Shown in pieces: positions 44,540-53,405 of a DNA stretch of 64,000 nt. The notes beneath the pieces were generated by a model. That model ran no database searches. It was given only the letters and a program-made list of their open reading frames with translations, and was not told the origin of the DNA. This stretch comes from Haloprofundus salilacus. GTDB taxonomy: Archaea; Halobacteriota; Halobacteria; Halobacteriales; Haloferacaceae. Location: contig NZ_CP083724.1 of the NCBI RefSeq assembly GCF_020150815.1, forward strand, positions 372,001 to 436,000, given 5' to 3'. The position numbers and the translations under genes are program-made. Every line of letters begins with the position of its first letter. The first letter of the stretch is position 1.

Positions 44540-46093
44540 CTACGATGTTTCGAAGGTAGCATCGCACGACGAGTCGATATCGACGTGCTCCGCGAGACGG
44601 CCATGATTTCCACTGAGCGAGACCTGTTCGGTTCCTGCACCGCTCGCTCGCAGAAACGTCTGTTCCGGGGACGAGACACGGCAGCCGCGTATCTGAACCG
44701 TTTCGACATCAGTCACAGCCACTGCTGGCGACGGTGCCTCTCCGGATAACTGGAGTCCGTCTATCGAGAGCCGTTCTACCTCTTCGAGTGCCAACGCGGG
44801 GCTCTCCGGCGAGCGAATCTCTACATTCGTGAACGTCACGTCGGCGAGTGACTTTGCGAAGAACGTGTGCGAGGCCTCGTAGTTGTCGGCCATCGCCGGT
44901 CTGTGGTCGGTGGCGTCGAGCGGCCGGGTCGCGTCGATACGAACGTTGGAGAACGAAATTCCCTCGAAGGGTTGCTCAGGGAGTCCAGCAAGGAACCCTG
45001 CGTAGGACACCTCCCGGGCCGTGATGTTGTGAAAGTGGACGTTTTTGACCATCGGCGTCCCCTCGTCGACCGGAAGCGGGTCGCTGTCGATGTCGGTGAA
45101 GTAGTAACCGTTGATGACGAACGGACAGGCAACACGTCGCATGGCGATGTTGTCGAAGCGCAGGTCCTCGACGACACCACCGCGGTCACGCTGGGTCTTG
45201 ATACGGACGCCGCGGTCGGTGTCCGTGAAGGTGCAATTACTGACGACGACATCCCGCACGTCTCCGGACATCTCGCTTCCGATGACGACCCCGCCGTGAC
45301 CCGCCTCGACCGTACAGTTGGTAACGGTGATCTGTGCTGCCGGTCTGCCGACCTCACGGCCCTCCTCGTTCTTTCCGGATTTGATGCAGATGGCGTCGTC
45401 GCCGGCGTTGATGTACGTGTCGCTGATTCGGACGAACTGCGACGAGTCGATGTCGATACCGTCGCCGTTCGGTGCGTCGGCCGGGTTCTCGACGTTCACA
45501 TCGTGTAGCGTCACGTTCCTGGAGTAGACGACGTGGGTGTTCCAAAACGGGGAGTTTCGGAGGGTGACACCGGAGACAGTGACGTTCTCTGACTCCAACA
45601 CTTGAAACAGCGGTGGCCGGAGTGTGAAACTGCTCACGTCGTCGCTCTTCCCGTTTCGCTCGTCGAACTCGTCGAGCCGCTCGCAAAGTCCCTCGGGATA
45701 CTCCGACTCCGGCATGTCGTAGAAGTTCCACCAGTAATCGCCCTGTCCGTCGATCGTTCCGCGGCCCGTGACAGCGACGTTCTCCGCGTCGGCGATCCAG
45801 AGACACGGGTGGAAGCCGACCTGGTCCCACCCCTCCCACCGACTTTCAACCATCGGGAAGGCGTCGTAATCTCTCTCGAACTGGAGTGTCGCTCCGGCTT
45901 CGAGATGCAGCGTCGTGTCGCTGCTGACCTGCAGCGGTTCTGTCCGGTACTCTCCGGGCGGAATGTGAACGGTACCGCCGGTCGCCGCGCAGTCGTCGAG
46001 TGCACCTTGGATCGCCTCGGTGTCGAGCTCGTCGCCGTCTCCGACAGCACCGAGTTCACGAACGTTGTACTGGGCCGTGCCTGACGTTGTCAT
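44540..46093 (-). CDS. GH28 polygalacturonase-like protein, cytoplasmic
   Basis: 517-residue right-handed beta helix of glycoside hydrolase family 28. All four catalytic blocks are visible: NGDGIDIDSS, NAGDDAICIKSG, GHGGVVIGSE and RGVRIKTQ. There is no signal peptide; the protein begins MTTSGTAQYNVRELGAVGDG, directly in the fold. It should therefore act inside the cell on imported galacturonide oligomers, releasing galacturonate for the uronate pathway at 19-26 kb. Rhamnogalacturonan-type specificity is also possible in this family. Confidence 0.92.
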   Translation of the reverse strand: MTTSGTAQYNVRELGAVGDGDELDTEAIQGALDDCAATGGTVHIPPGEYRTEPLQVSSDTTLHLEAGATLQFERDYDAFPMVESRWEGWDQVGFHPCLWIADAENVAVTGRGTIDGQGDYWWNFYDMPESEYPEGLCERLDEFDERNGKSDDVSSFTLRPPLFQVLESENVTVSGVTLRNSPFWNTHVVYSRNVTLHDVNVENPADAPNGDGIDIDSSQFVRISDTYINAGDDAICIKSGKNEEGREVGRPAAQITVTNCTVEAGHGGVVIGSEMSGDVRDVVVSNCTFTDTDRGVRIKTQRDRGGVVEDLRFDNIAMRRVACPFVINGYYFTDIDSDPLPVDEGTPMVKNVHFHNITAREVSYAGFLAGLPEQPFEGISFSNVRIDATRPLDATDHRPAMADNYEASHTFFAKSLADVTFTNVEIRSPESPALALEEVERLSIDGLQLSGEAPSPAVAVTDVETVQIRGCRVSSPEQTFLRASGAGTEQVSLSGNHGRLAEHVDIDSSCDATFETS

Positions 46094-46235
46094 CGCTCGT
46101 TAGTTTCGCAGTGCACCCATAAACGTTGCGTCGATGCGTCGCAGCACGCGAGGGAGCTGCCCTTCGACCCGACTCCGGCTATCCGCGTAGACGCATCGTT
46201 CAGTCCGGTTGTTCGACGACGCTACCGTCGGTCGA

Positions 46236-48347
46236 CTACTCGTCTTCTTCGACTTCTCTAGACCACTGCCGCAGCCACGCATGCGTGCCGCTCTGGGGCA
46301 CGTCCAGTGTATGCGTGTTTTCGGAGAGGTCCGGGTAGCCGCCGACCTCCTCTTGGCTGTCGATGTACGACCCGTTTCCGCTTCGGACCGCTTCGATGAT
46401 TCGCTCGTCGTGCGCTGTTCGGTCGGCGGGTCGCGCACCGACGTTCCGGAAGTTGTGTTCCCGAACGTCGTCGGCCGCGAGCGTCTCCAATCCGTCGGGC
46501 CACAACGGTCGCGAATCGAGTTCGGTGATTCTGTCGCCGACCATCGGAACGTCCGCCTCCCAGTTCAGGACGTTGTCGTCGACGTACACCCCGCCGTCGC
46601 CGAAGACGTTCGGCTGTTCGCTGATGGGCCACTCGAAGACGTTGCCCTCGATGCTGGCCTGCGTGTCGGGGTCCATCCAGACGCCGTCCTTGTAGTGGTG
46701 GACTACGTTGTTGACGACGACGGTCCGCGTACCTTCCTTCAGCCGCGGGTTGCGGTCGAGGGTGTGTGCCCAGACGTTTCCTGCGAGCGTGACGTTCTTC
46801 GCGTTGTTCCCGATTAACGAACCGTAGCCGTGGGGTCCCTTCGAGTGCGAGGAGTCCTGAAGCGCCTCTGCGATGAGACAGTTCGACACCGTCGTATCGC
46901 TGGTGTCGTATCCAACCGAGATGTTCTCGTCGACACCCCACGTCGCCGTGCAGTGGTCGATGACGTTGTTCTCGGTTCCGTCCTCCGTGAAGATACAGTC
47001 TGGTTCCCATCCGCTGTCGTTCCCGGCGTCGCCCGGTCGCACCCGAATGTGTTGGATGACGTTGTCGCTCGAGTCCAACCAAATGCTCCCGCGGACGAGC
47101 GTGATACCGGGTGAAGGAGCTGTCTGACCGGCGATGTAGAGCTCGTCGTTGGTTACCGTGAGCTGCTGTTCCTGAAGGTCGATGACGCCGCTCGTCTCGA
47201 ACACCACAACACGCGGACCGTCGACGTTGAGCGCGGTCTCAAACTGTCGGGTCGTCGGCTCGGTGATCTTGATCACCGGTGTGTCGTCGTCGAGCCACGG
47301 CGCGGGGTCGGCGAACCCGTCGCCGAGGTCGAACTGCGAGACGCTCTCCGGTCCGTTCTCACCGCTTTGACCGTTCGCGCGACTCGGCGTTCCGAACGTA
47401 ACCGCCGATCCGGTCGTCGAATCGCCGTCGCTCATCTCCGCGACCGCGCGCACCTCGTAGTAGCGACGCCTCGTAAGGTCGTCGAGCTCCGCGCTGTACG
47501 TCCCGGTCGACGAGAGCGTCGTGGAACTCGCCGTCTGCCACGACTCGGTCGGTACCTTTCGGTACTCGAAGTAACACTCGGCCGACTCCGCGCCACCCAT
47601 GTCGGTAAGGTCGCCGTTGACCGTCGCTGACGTCGCCTCCACGTCCGTCGGTGGCTCCGTCGAGACGAACGGCACGCCCTCCTCGACAGAGACGCTCCCT
47701 GCGACCTGTACGTCTCCGATGTCCCGGTTGGTGTCGGGCGAGAGACCCGAGAGATCGCGGAGTTCCGCGGTACAAAGTGTCCCCTCGACGTGGCTCGTGA
47801 CCGGAAGTCCGACGTACGTGTCCGAACTGAGTTCGAGATTGTCGGCGGTGAGTTGAGCGATACGGGTCCAGTCGCTTCCGTCGGTAGAGCCGTAGGCTTC
47901 GATCACGTCTCCGGAACGAGTGAGTCGGAGCCAGTCGGCTTCAAGACTCCCTCCGCTCACTTCGCTCTCGTCTTCGCCGCCGGAGGTGGTACTCAGCGTG
48001 TCTATGCCGGCCGCCGGTCGCCACTGGAGCGACGCTTCGCCGCTGGGTGTCCGACGGAGCATGACGTTCTTCGCGTCGGGTTCGAGCGTCTCTCGAACCA
48101 TGATGCCAGTCTTCGCGTTGGCCTCGGTCCGTTCGAGCGCCGTGTTCCGCACAACGACGTCGAAGTCGCCGCTTCTCGCCTCGTAGTAGTAGTGGAACGC
48201 GTCCTCGGAACTCCAGATGTCTGCGCCCGCCCCTCGGATGGTGATGATGGTCGCCGCCACAGCCGTCCCGCTCGTAAGTGGCAACAACGCGGCTCCGATA
48301 CTTCCTGCACCGACTGCTCGCATGAACGATCTTCTGTTCGGCGTCAT
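46236..48347 (-). CDS. Exported multidomain pectate-lyase-like protein (third)
   Basis: 703 residues from the ATG at 48347. Tat signal NRRSFMRAVGAGSIGAALLPL ending near AVAA, with no lipobox, so it is secreted free or loosely attached, unlike its paralogue at 38272. Domain order is the same: beta domain starting TIRGAGADIWSSED, Fn3-like module (RRRYYEVRAVAEM), then lyase beta helix with IAGQTAPSPG, IQHIRVRPGDAG, IDHCTATWGVDEN, HSKGPHGYG and GARPADRTAHDERI. It probably arose by duplication, and anchored and free forms may share the work on pectin. Confidence 0.88.
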   Translation of the reverse strand: MTPNRRSFMRAVGAGSIGAALLPLTSGTAVAATIITIRGAGADIWSSEDAFHYYYEARSGDFDVVVRNTALERTEANAKTGIMVRETLEPDAKNVMLRRTPSGEASLQWRPAAGIDTLSTTSGGEDESEVSGGSLEADWLRLTRSGDVIEAYGSTDGSDWTRIAQLTADNLELSSDTYVGLPVTSHVEGTLCTAELRDLSGLSPDTNRDIGDVQVAGSVSVEEGVPFVSTEPPTDVEATSATVNGDLTDMGGAESAECYFEYRKVPTESWQTASSTTLSSTGTYSAELDDLTRRRYYEVRAVAEMSDGDSTTGSAVTFGTPSRANGQSGENGPESVSQFDLGDGFADPAPWLDDDTPVIKITEPTTRQFETALNVDGPRVVVFETSGVIDLQEQQLTVTNDELYIAGQTAPSPGITLVRGSIWLDSSDNVIQHIRVRPGDAGNDSGWEPDCIFTEDGTENNVIDHCTATWGVDENISVGYDTSDTTVSNCLIAEALQDSSHSKGPHGYGSLIGNNAKNVTLAGNVWAHTLDRNPRLKEGTRTVVVNNVVHHYKDGVWMDPDTQASIEGNVFEWPISEQPNVFGDGGVYVDDNVLNWEADVPMVGDRITELDSRPLWPDGLETLAADDVREHNFRNVGARPADRTAHDERIIEAVRSGNGSYIDSQEEVGGYPDLSENTHTLDVPQSGTHAWLRQWSREVEEDE

Positions 48348-48501
48348 TGTTTGAACACCGACAGTAAGGTAATTATAATAAGCAAAAAACATTATGGCTA
48401 TACGTGTGACATGAATTTATCTATGTTTCATACATGAAGAACTGCACCTTCACGGAGGAGTTCGTTAGAGAAATACGAGGCGAGTTTTCGAGTCGTCCGA
48501 G

Positions 48502-48552
48502 ACGAGAGAGGTCTCGTGACGAGTCGTAATGATGAGAGACTGGGAGTCTCTC
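48502..48552 (-). terminator. Two hairpins after malic enzyme gene
   Basis: ACGAGA-GAGG-TCTCGT (48502-48517) and GAGAGACT-GGG-AGTCTCTC (48534-48552) lie 39-89 bp past the malic enzyme stop. No long T run follows, so terminator function is a guess. Confidence 0.4.
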
Positions 48553-48590
48553 GGAGCTCCCGATCGTGAGGCGGAGTCGTCCTTCCCCGT

Positions 48591-50846
48591 TCACTGCTCC
48601 TGTGCGTCGACGACGGCGACGCCCGCGAGATTGACGATATCTTTGACCTCGTCGCCGCGCTGGAGCACGTGGACGGGTTTGTCCATGCCGACAAGCATCG
48701 GGCCGATGGCCTCCGCGCCGCCGAGGCGCTGGAGCAGTTTGTAGCCGATATTGCCCGCCTCTAAATTTGGGAAGATGAGCACGTTCGCCGGCTCGTCCAA
48801 CTCGGAGAACCCGTAGGTTCCGTCGAGGATATCTTCGACGACGGCGGTGTCGGCCTGCATCTCGCCGTCGACGGGGAAGTCGACCGCGTGCTCGTCTCTC
48901 AGCGTGCGAGCGGCCGCTCGCGGCTTGCGCGTTCCGTCGTTGTCGACGCTGCCGAAGTTCGAATAGGAGAGGAACGCGACTCGCGGTTCGACGTTGAACC
49001 GACGCGCGAGGTCGGCAGTATGGAGTGCGATCTCGGCTAACACGTCGGCGTTCGGGTCCTGGTTTACGGTCACGTCGGCGCAGAACACCACTCGGTCCGG
49101 AAACGCAAGCAGGTAGACTCCGGCTACGTAGTCGGCGTCGTCGTCGGTCCCGATGACTTGCAACGGCGGCCGAAGCGCCGACCCGTAGTCGTGGGTGAGC
49201 CCAGTGAGCATCGCGTCCGCATCCCCGGCGTCGACCATCACGCTCGCGAGGTAGTTCGGGTCAGTCCGGACGAGCGCCGCTGCCTCACGACGCGTGATGC
49301 CTTTCCGACGCCGACGTCGGTAGAGTCGGTCGGCGTACGCTTCGAGGACATCTGCGGAGGGGTCGACGATACGGGGCTCGTAGTCTAGACCTCGCTCGAT
49401 GACGACCGATTCGATCCGCTCTCTGTCACCGACAAGCAACGGTTTCGCGATACCTTCTGACTCCATTCGCACGGCCGCGCGAATCGTCTTCTCGTCGTCG
49501 CCCTCCGCGAGGACAACGCGTTTAGGTTCGTTCTGTGCCTTGTTGAGGACGACGCGCATCATCTCCAACGACTTGCCGACGCGTCCTTCGAGATACTCTC
49601 GGTAGCTGTCTAACTCGACCGCCTCTCGGGCGACTCCGCTTTCCATCGCCGCCTTCGCGACGGCCGACGACACCTCGAAGAGGACGCGAGTATCCAGCGG
49701 CTTCGGGATGAGATACTCGGGGCCAAACTGCAGTGATTGGTCGCCGTACGCTTTCACGACGGCGTCGGGCACGTCCTCACGCGCAAGTTCGCCGAGCGCC
49801 TCCGCGGCGGCGACTTTCATCTCCTCGTTGATTTCGGTCGCGCGTACGTCGAGCGCACCGCGGAAGATGAACGGAAAGCCGAGTACGTTGTTCACCTGGT
49901 TCGGGTAGTCCGAGCGCCCCGTCGCCATGATGACTGTGTCGTCGCGAGCCGCTTTGGCTTCTTCGTAGCCGATCTCGGGGTCCGGATTCGCCATCGCGAA
50001 GATGATCGGATTGTCAGCCATCGACCGAACCATCTCCTGTGAGACGATGCCGCCAGCCGAGAGACCGACCAATACGTCTGCGCCCGCAATCGCGTCGGCG
50101 AGACCTCCCTCGGGTACGTCGCGCACGAACTCGTGGTGGTGTTCGTCGAGTTCCCCCTTCGACTCGCGCTCTGTCGTGAGGATACCGTCGATGTCGCACA
50201 TGACGATGTTCTCTGGTCGAACGCCGAGCGAACGGTAGAAACGAGCGGTCGCCGTCGCGGCGGCTCCCGCTCCGGCGAACGCGACGCGCACCGATTCAAG
50301 GTCCTTGTCGACGATGTCGAGCGCGTTGAGGAGGGCCGCTCCGGAGATGATTGCGGTTCCGTGCTGGTCGTCGTGGAAGACGGGAATGGACATCTCCTCA
50401 CGGAGTCGGTTCTCAATCTCGAAGCACTCGGGCGCGCTGATGTCCTCTAAGTTGATACCGCCGAAGGTTGGTCCCATCGCGCTGACGGTGCGGACGAACT
50501 CCTCGGGGTCGTCGACGTCGAGTTCGATGTCGAAGACGTCGATGTCTGCGAACCGCTTGAAGAGGACTCCCTTGCCTTCCATTACGGGCTTCGAGGCCTG
50601 CCCGCCGATATCGCCCAGTCCGAGGACTGCGCTTCCGTTCGAGACGACGCCAACGAGGTTCCCTTTCGCCGTGTATTCGTAGGCGCGTTCGGCGTCGTCT
50701 GCGATGTCCAGACACGGTGCGGCGACGCCCGGCGAGTACGCCAAACTCAGGTCCCGTTGCGTACTCGTCGATTTCGTCGTCGATATCTCGATTTTGCCCG
50801 GTGGTGCGTCCCGGTGGTACGTTCGAGCGTCTTCTTCCAAAGACAT
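48591..50846 (-). CDS. maeB: NADP-type malic enzyme fused to phosphotransacetylase-like domain (MaeB)
   Basis: 751 residues. The first ~430 form the malic enzyme ([41 protein letters not shown] nucleotide loop, [12 protein letters not shown]). The last ~320 resemble phosphate acetyltransferase ([32 protein letters not shown]-like [16 protein letters not shown]) and are usually regulatory, not catalytic. It converts malate to pyruvate with CO2 release and would balance carbon entering the TCA cycle as 2-oxoglutarate. Start at 50846 (MSLEEDART) chosen over 50870. Confidence 0.95.
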   Translation of the reverse strand: MSLEEDARTYHRDAPPGKIEISTTKSTSTQRDLSLAYSPGVAAPCLDIADDAERAYEYTAKGNLVGVVSNGSAVLGLGDIGGQASKPVMEGKGVLFKRFADIDVFDIELDVDDPEEFVRTVSAMGPTFGGINLEDISAPECFEIENRLREEMSIPVFHDDQHGTAIISGAALLNALDIVDKDLESVRVAFAGAGAAATATARFYRSLGVRPENIVMCDIDGILTTERESKGELDEHHHEFVRDVPEGGLADAIAGADVLVGLSAGGIVSQEMVRSMADNPIIFAMANPDPEIGYEEAKAARDDTVIMATGRSDYPNQVNNVLGFPFIFRGALDVRATEINEEMKVAAAEALGELAREDVPDAVVKAYGDQSLQFGPEYLIPKPLDTRVLFEVSSAVAKAAMESGVAREAVELDSYREYLEGRVGKSLEMMRVVLNKAQNEPKRVVLAEGDDEKTIRAAVRMESEGIAKPLLVGDRERIESVVIERGLDYEPRIVDPSADVLEAYADRLYRRRRRKGITRREAAALVRTDPNYLASVMVDAGDADAMLTGLTHDYGSALRPPLQVIGTDDDADYVAGVYLLAFPDRVVFCADVTVNQDPNADVLAEIALHTADLARRFNVEPRVAFLSYSNFGSVDNDGTRKPRAAARTLRDEHAVDFPVDGEMQADTAVVEDILDGTYGFSELDEPANVLIFPNLEAGNIGYKLLQRLGGAEAIGPMLVGMDKPVHVLQRGDEVKDIVNLAGVAVVDAQEQ

Positions 50847-50955
50847 ACTCGATTTCTGTGGTCTCAACATATAAAAATAGGCTGCACTCCGCTACTGTCG
50901 ACGACGAATCGTAACGACCCGAAAAGTCAAGTCCGTCGGTAGGACATACATTCGC

Positions 50956-52491
50956 ATGACAACGTCGGGCGTGGACGAGTTTATCGATTCAGTGCGAACT
51001 CACGCGAAAACCGTACTAGAACATGGCAGGGACCAATACGGACACAAGCGTACACCACTGTTTGCTGATGCGATAGACCCGACTGAGGGGGAAGCGCTTC
51101 CGTACGATGCGCGTGACGTGGACGACGAGCGACGACTCTCGAATTTCTCCGTGCAACAGGAGTTTCTTCGAACGCTCGTCGCGCTCACGACGATGACCGG
51201 TGAGACGGTGTTTCGTGACAAAGCCGAGAGACTCACGTCGTGGGTTACGACCAATCTCACAGATACGTCCGGCTTGTTGTACTGGGGCGGACACACCGCG
51301 TACGACCTCGACGACGACGAACTCGTCTTCCATAAGGGAAAACACGAACTGAAGTTCGAGTATCCGTTCTACGAACTCCTCTTCAACGTCGATACTGAGG
51401 GGACGAGACGCTTCGTCGAGGCGTTCTGGAACGCGCACGTCTGTGACTGGTCGACGCTCGATTTCAATCGTCACGGGGAGTGGGACGAAGTCGTCGGCGA
51501 TGTCTGGCAGCACGACTACGATGGGGGAGATGTCTTTTTCTGGGGCGATGGACTGACGTTCGTCAACACGGGGAGCGATCTTTACTACGCCGCAGCCATG
51601 TTGGCGGCGTATACCGACGACGACGACCCACTCAGATGGAGCAAACGCCTCGCTCGACGGTACGTGGAGACGCGTCAAGACCCGGGAATCAGCGGATACC
51701 AGTTCAGTCAACACGCCAGCTACTGTAACGGACCAGCGATCCGCGGCGACCGCGCACAGTACCAGTTTGCCCCTTATATCCATGGCGACCACCTCGTGTA
51801 CGAGGGGACGCTCTTTCGCCCACGACCCGTGATCCAGCGTCAGCAGCTGGCCCTCGGCGAGTTGCTCGGTGACCGCGGTAGCGAGTTCACGCGATGGGCA
51901 GTCGAGGAACTTCGTGCGTGGTACACAGTGGCCTACCGAGTCAGTACCAACGAGTTCGAACCCATGCTCACGGATGGGTTCAGTCTGGAAGGCTTCGTCT
52001 GTCGCCGTGAAGGGTACTTTGGACCGAAAGGCCGCATCGTCGAACCCATTAGAGCGGGACCGGAGTTCTTCTGGGCGTATGCTCAGGCGGTTCGGCTCAC
52101 GGGCGATGTGATCTGCTGGCGAGCCATTCGAGATATCGGACGCGGTATCGGTCTGGGCGACGTGGGCGATGCCGTGGATGGCGAAGTGGACCTTCACCCC
52201 GAATCGAGTTCCGACCGCCCGGACTACGCCGTACTCTACGGGTTGCTCGAACTGTACCGCGCTACCGAGCGGAGCGCGTATCTCGACGCTGCTCTCGAGG
52301 TCGGCGAGAGGCTTCGAGACAACCGATACCGGGAGCAGTTCGGCGGGTTCGTCGACGACAACGAACGGCTTCGACTCGACGACCCCGTTCCGCTGGCTCT
52401 GCTTCACCTCGCGGCTGCCGTCCACGGTGACGACGGTGAGAACCTCCCGAGTCCAGTCGGAGAATCCCACATCCCGAAGGGCGGTATCTGA
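50956..52491 (+). CDS. Unidentified helical-barrel protein, possibly a pectate lyase-like enzyme
   Basis: 511 residues, no signal peptide or membrane segment. Rich in aromatic residues and charged pairs. Segments such as LLYWGGHTAYDLDDDE, HELKFEYPFYELLF, GDVFFWGDGLTFVNTGSDLYYAAAML and DYAVLYGLLELYRATE suggest an (alpha/alpha) toroid of the kind used by family 2/10 polysaccharide lyases and unsaturated uronyl hydrolases. I cannot name the family. It diverges from the malic enzyme gene by 109 bp and lies beside the pectin cluster. A cytoplasmic enzyme on oligogalacturonides is the favoured guess. Confidence 0.6.
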   Translation: MTTSGVDEFIDSVRTHAKTVLEHGRDQYGHKRTPLFADAIDPTEGEALPYDARDVDDERRLSNFSVQQEFLRTLVALTTMTGETVFRDKAERLTSWVTTNLTDTSGLLYWGGHTAYDLDDDELVFHKGKHELKFEYPFYELLFNVDTEGTRRFVEAFWNAHVCDWSTLDFNRHGEWDEVVGDVWQHDYDGGDVFFWGDGLTFVNTGSDLYYAAAMLAAYTDDDDPLRWSKRLARRYVETRQDPGISGYQFSQHASYCNGPAIRGDRAQYQFAPYIHGDHLVYEGTLFRPRPVIQRQQLALGELLGDRGSEFTRWAVEELRAWYTVAYRVSTNEFEPMLTDGFSLEGFVCRREGYFGPKGRIVEPIRAGPEFFWAYAQAVRLTGDVICWRAIRDIGRGIGLGDVGDAVDGEVDLHPESSSDRPDYAVLYGLLELYRATERSAYLDAALEVGERLRDNRYREQFGGFVDDNERLRLDDPVPLALLHLAAAVHGDDGENLPSPVGESHIPKGGI

Positions 52492-52666
52492 CATCTCTTC
52501 GCTACTCCACTATTCTGCATCCGAAAACGGATACTCCGTTCATCGCTGAGAAAAGTGTCAGATATGTGGTTGCCGACATCGGTTGATTCGCCACCCCCAC
52601 TCGGTCCTTATGTTCCACTACCTTCTGTTGTTTGTACAGCCCCTGGTAACGACTTCAGGCGATTCT

Positions 52667-52683
52667 GTTCCCGCCTGAGGAAT
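52667..52683. promoter_or_regulatory. Degenerate class 2 repeat, copy 7
   Basis: GTTCCC-GCCTG-AGGAAT, preceded by ATTCT. Left arm perfect, right arm two differences. Confidence 0.4.
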
Positions 52684-52881
52684 GAGGAGACGCGCAGCGG
52701 TGGTGACGAGTTCGCGTACGGCGATATCGTCGAATGGTCACTAGCAAGTCTGTGAGCCCTGTTTTGGTGGGATTGTTTTAGGCGAATCTCTGCCATCTGG
52801 GGAAAATAGTGAAACCGTCGTACACGTGCCCAGTGGGCGCCTCTCGGTCGAATCTCACCCCTCTTCATCTCCTCATTTGGG

Positions 52882-52898
52882 GTTCCCGTTACGGGAAC
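52882..52898. promoter_or_regulatory. Putative IclR-type operator, class 2, copy 8
   Basis: GTTCCC-GTTAC-GGGAAC; perfect arms, and G-to-C inside the spacer extends the pairing to 7 bp. No start codon of a supported gene lies within 350 bp. Confidence 0.6.
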
Positions 52899-53033
52899 AA
52901 AAATCGTCATTCAGTGGCTCAATCGGTCATCCCGTGCTCGTGATACCGATCCCTCGTCGATTCAAATCGCCTGCCTAGACGGAGAGACGGCGGTTGTGCC
53001 CGTGTTTTCTTGTCGTTCGCTAAACACGGTTAT

Positions 53034-53050
53034 GTTTGTCAGAGGGGAAC
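53034..53050. promoter_or_regulatory. Degenerate class 2 repeat, copy 9
   Basis: GTTTGT-CAGAG-GGGAAC. It matches copy 6 at 44417 in 14 of 17 positions and lies exactly 152 bp from copy 8. Confidence 0.35.
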
Positions 53051-53252
53051 ACTTTCTGCGTTGGCAGCGCCCTGATATAGTCGAGGGTTCTGAGCGTTGG
53101 GGGAGCCTCGAGACGAAGCTACGAAAAGAGCGATAAGTTACTGACTCGCTGCTAAACCCCGTAGGGTTGCGTAACTGCTACGAATAATGGGCGTGATTGG
53201 TAGTGTTCGGTAGCAAACCAAACCCAAACCATTATATGTATATCTAATCTAC

Positions 53253-53396
53253 ATGGTGGCAATGGCTGAGTTCACGTATCAAGGCAAAGAAGCAATCACG
53301 AAGGAAGTCACCAAAACCGGGACCGGAGCGCACGTCTTCGTCCCGAAAGAATGGCTTGGCGAAGAAGTCGCAATCATCAGACTCGACCAAGACTAA
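53253..53396 (+). CDS. DUF2080-family transposase-associated protein
   Basis: 47 residues: a short beta-rich protein with TKTGTGAHVFVPKEWLGEEVAII, a SpoVT/AbrB-like half (swapped-hairpin) DNA-binding pattern. This family precedes tnpB in haloarchaeal elements. Stop codon is 9 bp before the tnpB ATG, so the two are co-transcribed. A second in-frame ATG at 53262 is an alternative start. It may repress the element or bind its end; not proven. Confidence 0.8.
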   Translation: MVAMAEFTYQGKEAITKEVTKTGTGAHVFVPKEWLGEEVAIIRLDQD

Positions 53397-53405
53397 TCAG
53401 CAAGA

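Larger units (their letters stand above)
52492..53252. other. Large gene-free region with operator-like repeats
   Basis: About 760 bp without a supported gene. It holds a small stem ATCCG-AAAA-CGGAT (52519-52532) just after the preceding gene and three class 2 repeats (52667, 52882, 53034). It ends at the second TnpB element. Confidence 0.55.

Noticed and set aside
51016-52494. 492-codon minus-strand frame opposite the barrel protein
   Set aside because: The plus-strand frame has enzyme-like aromatic motifs and a normal start next to a divergent promoter; the minus frame has none.
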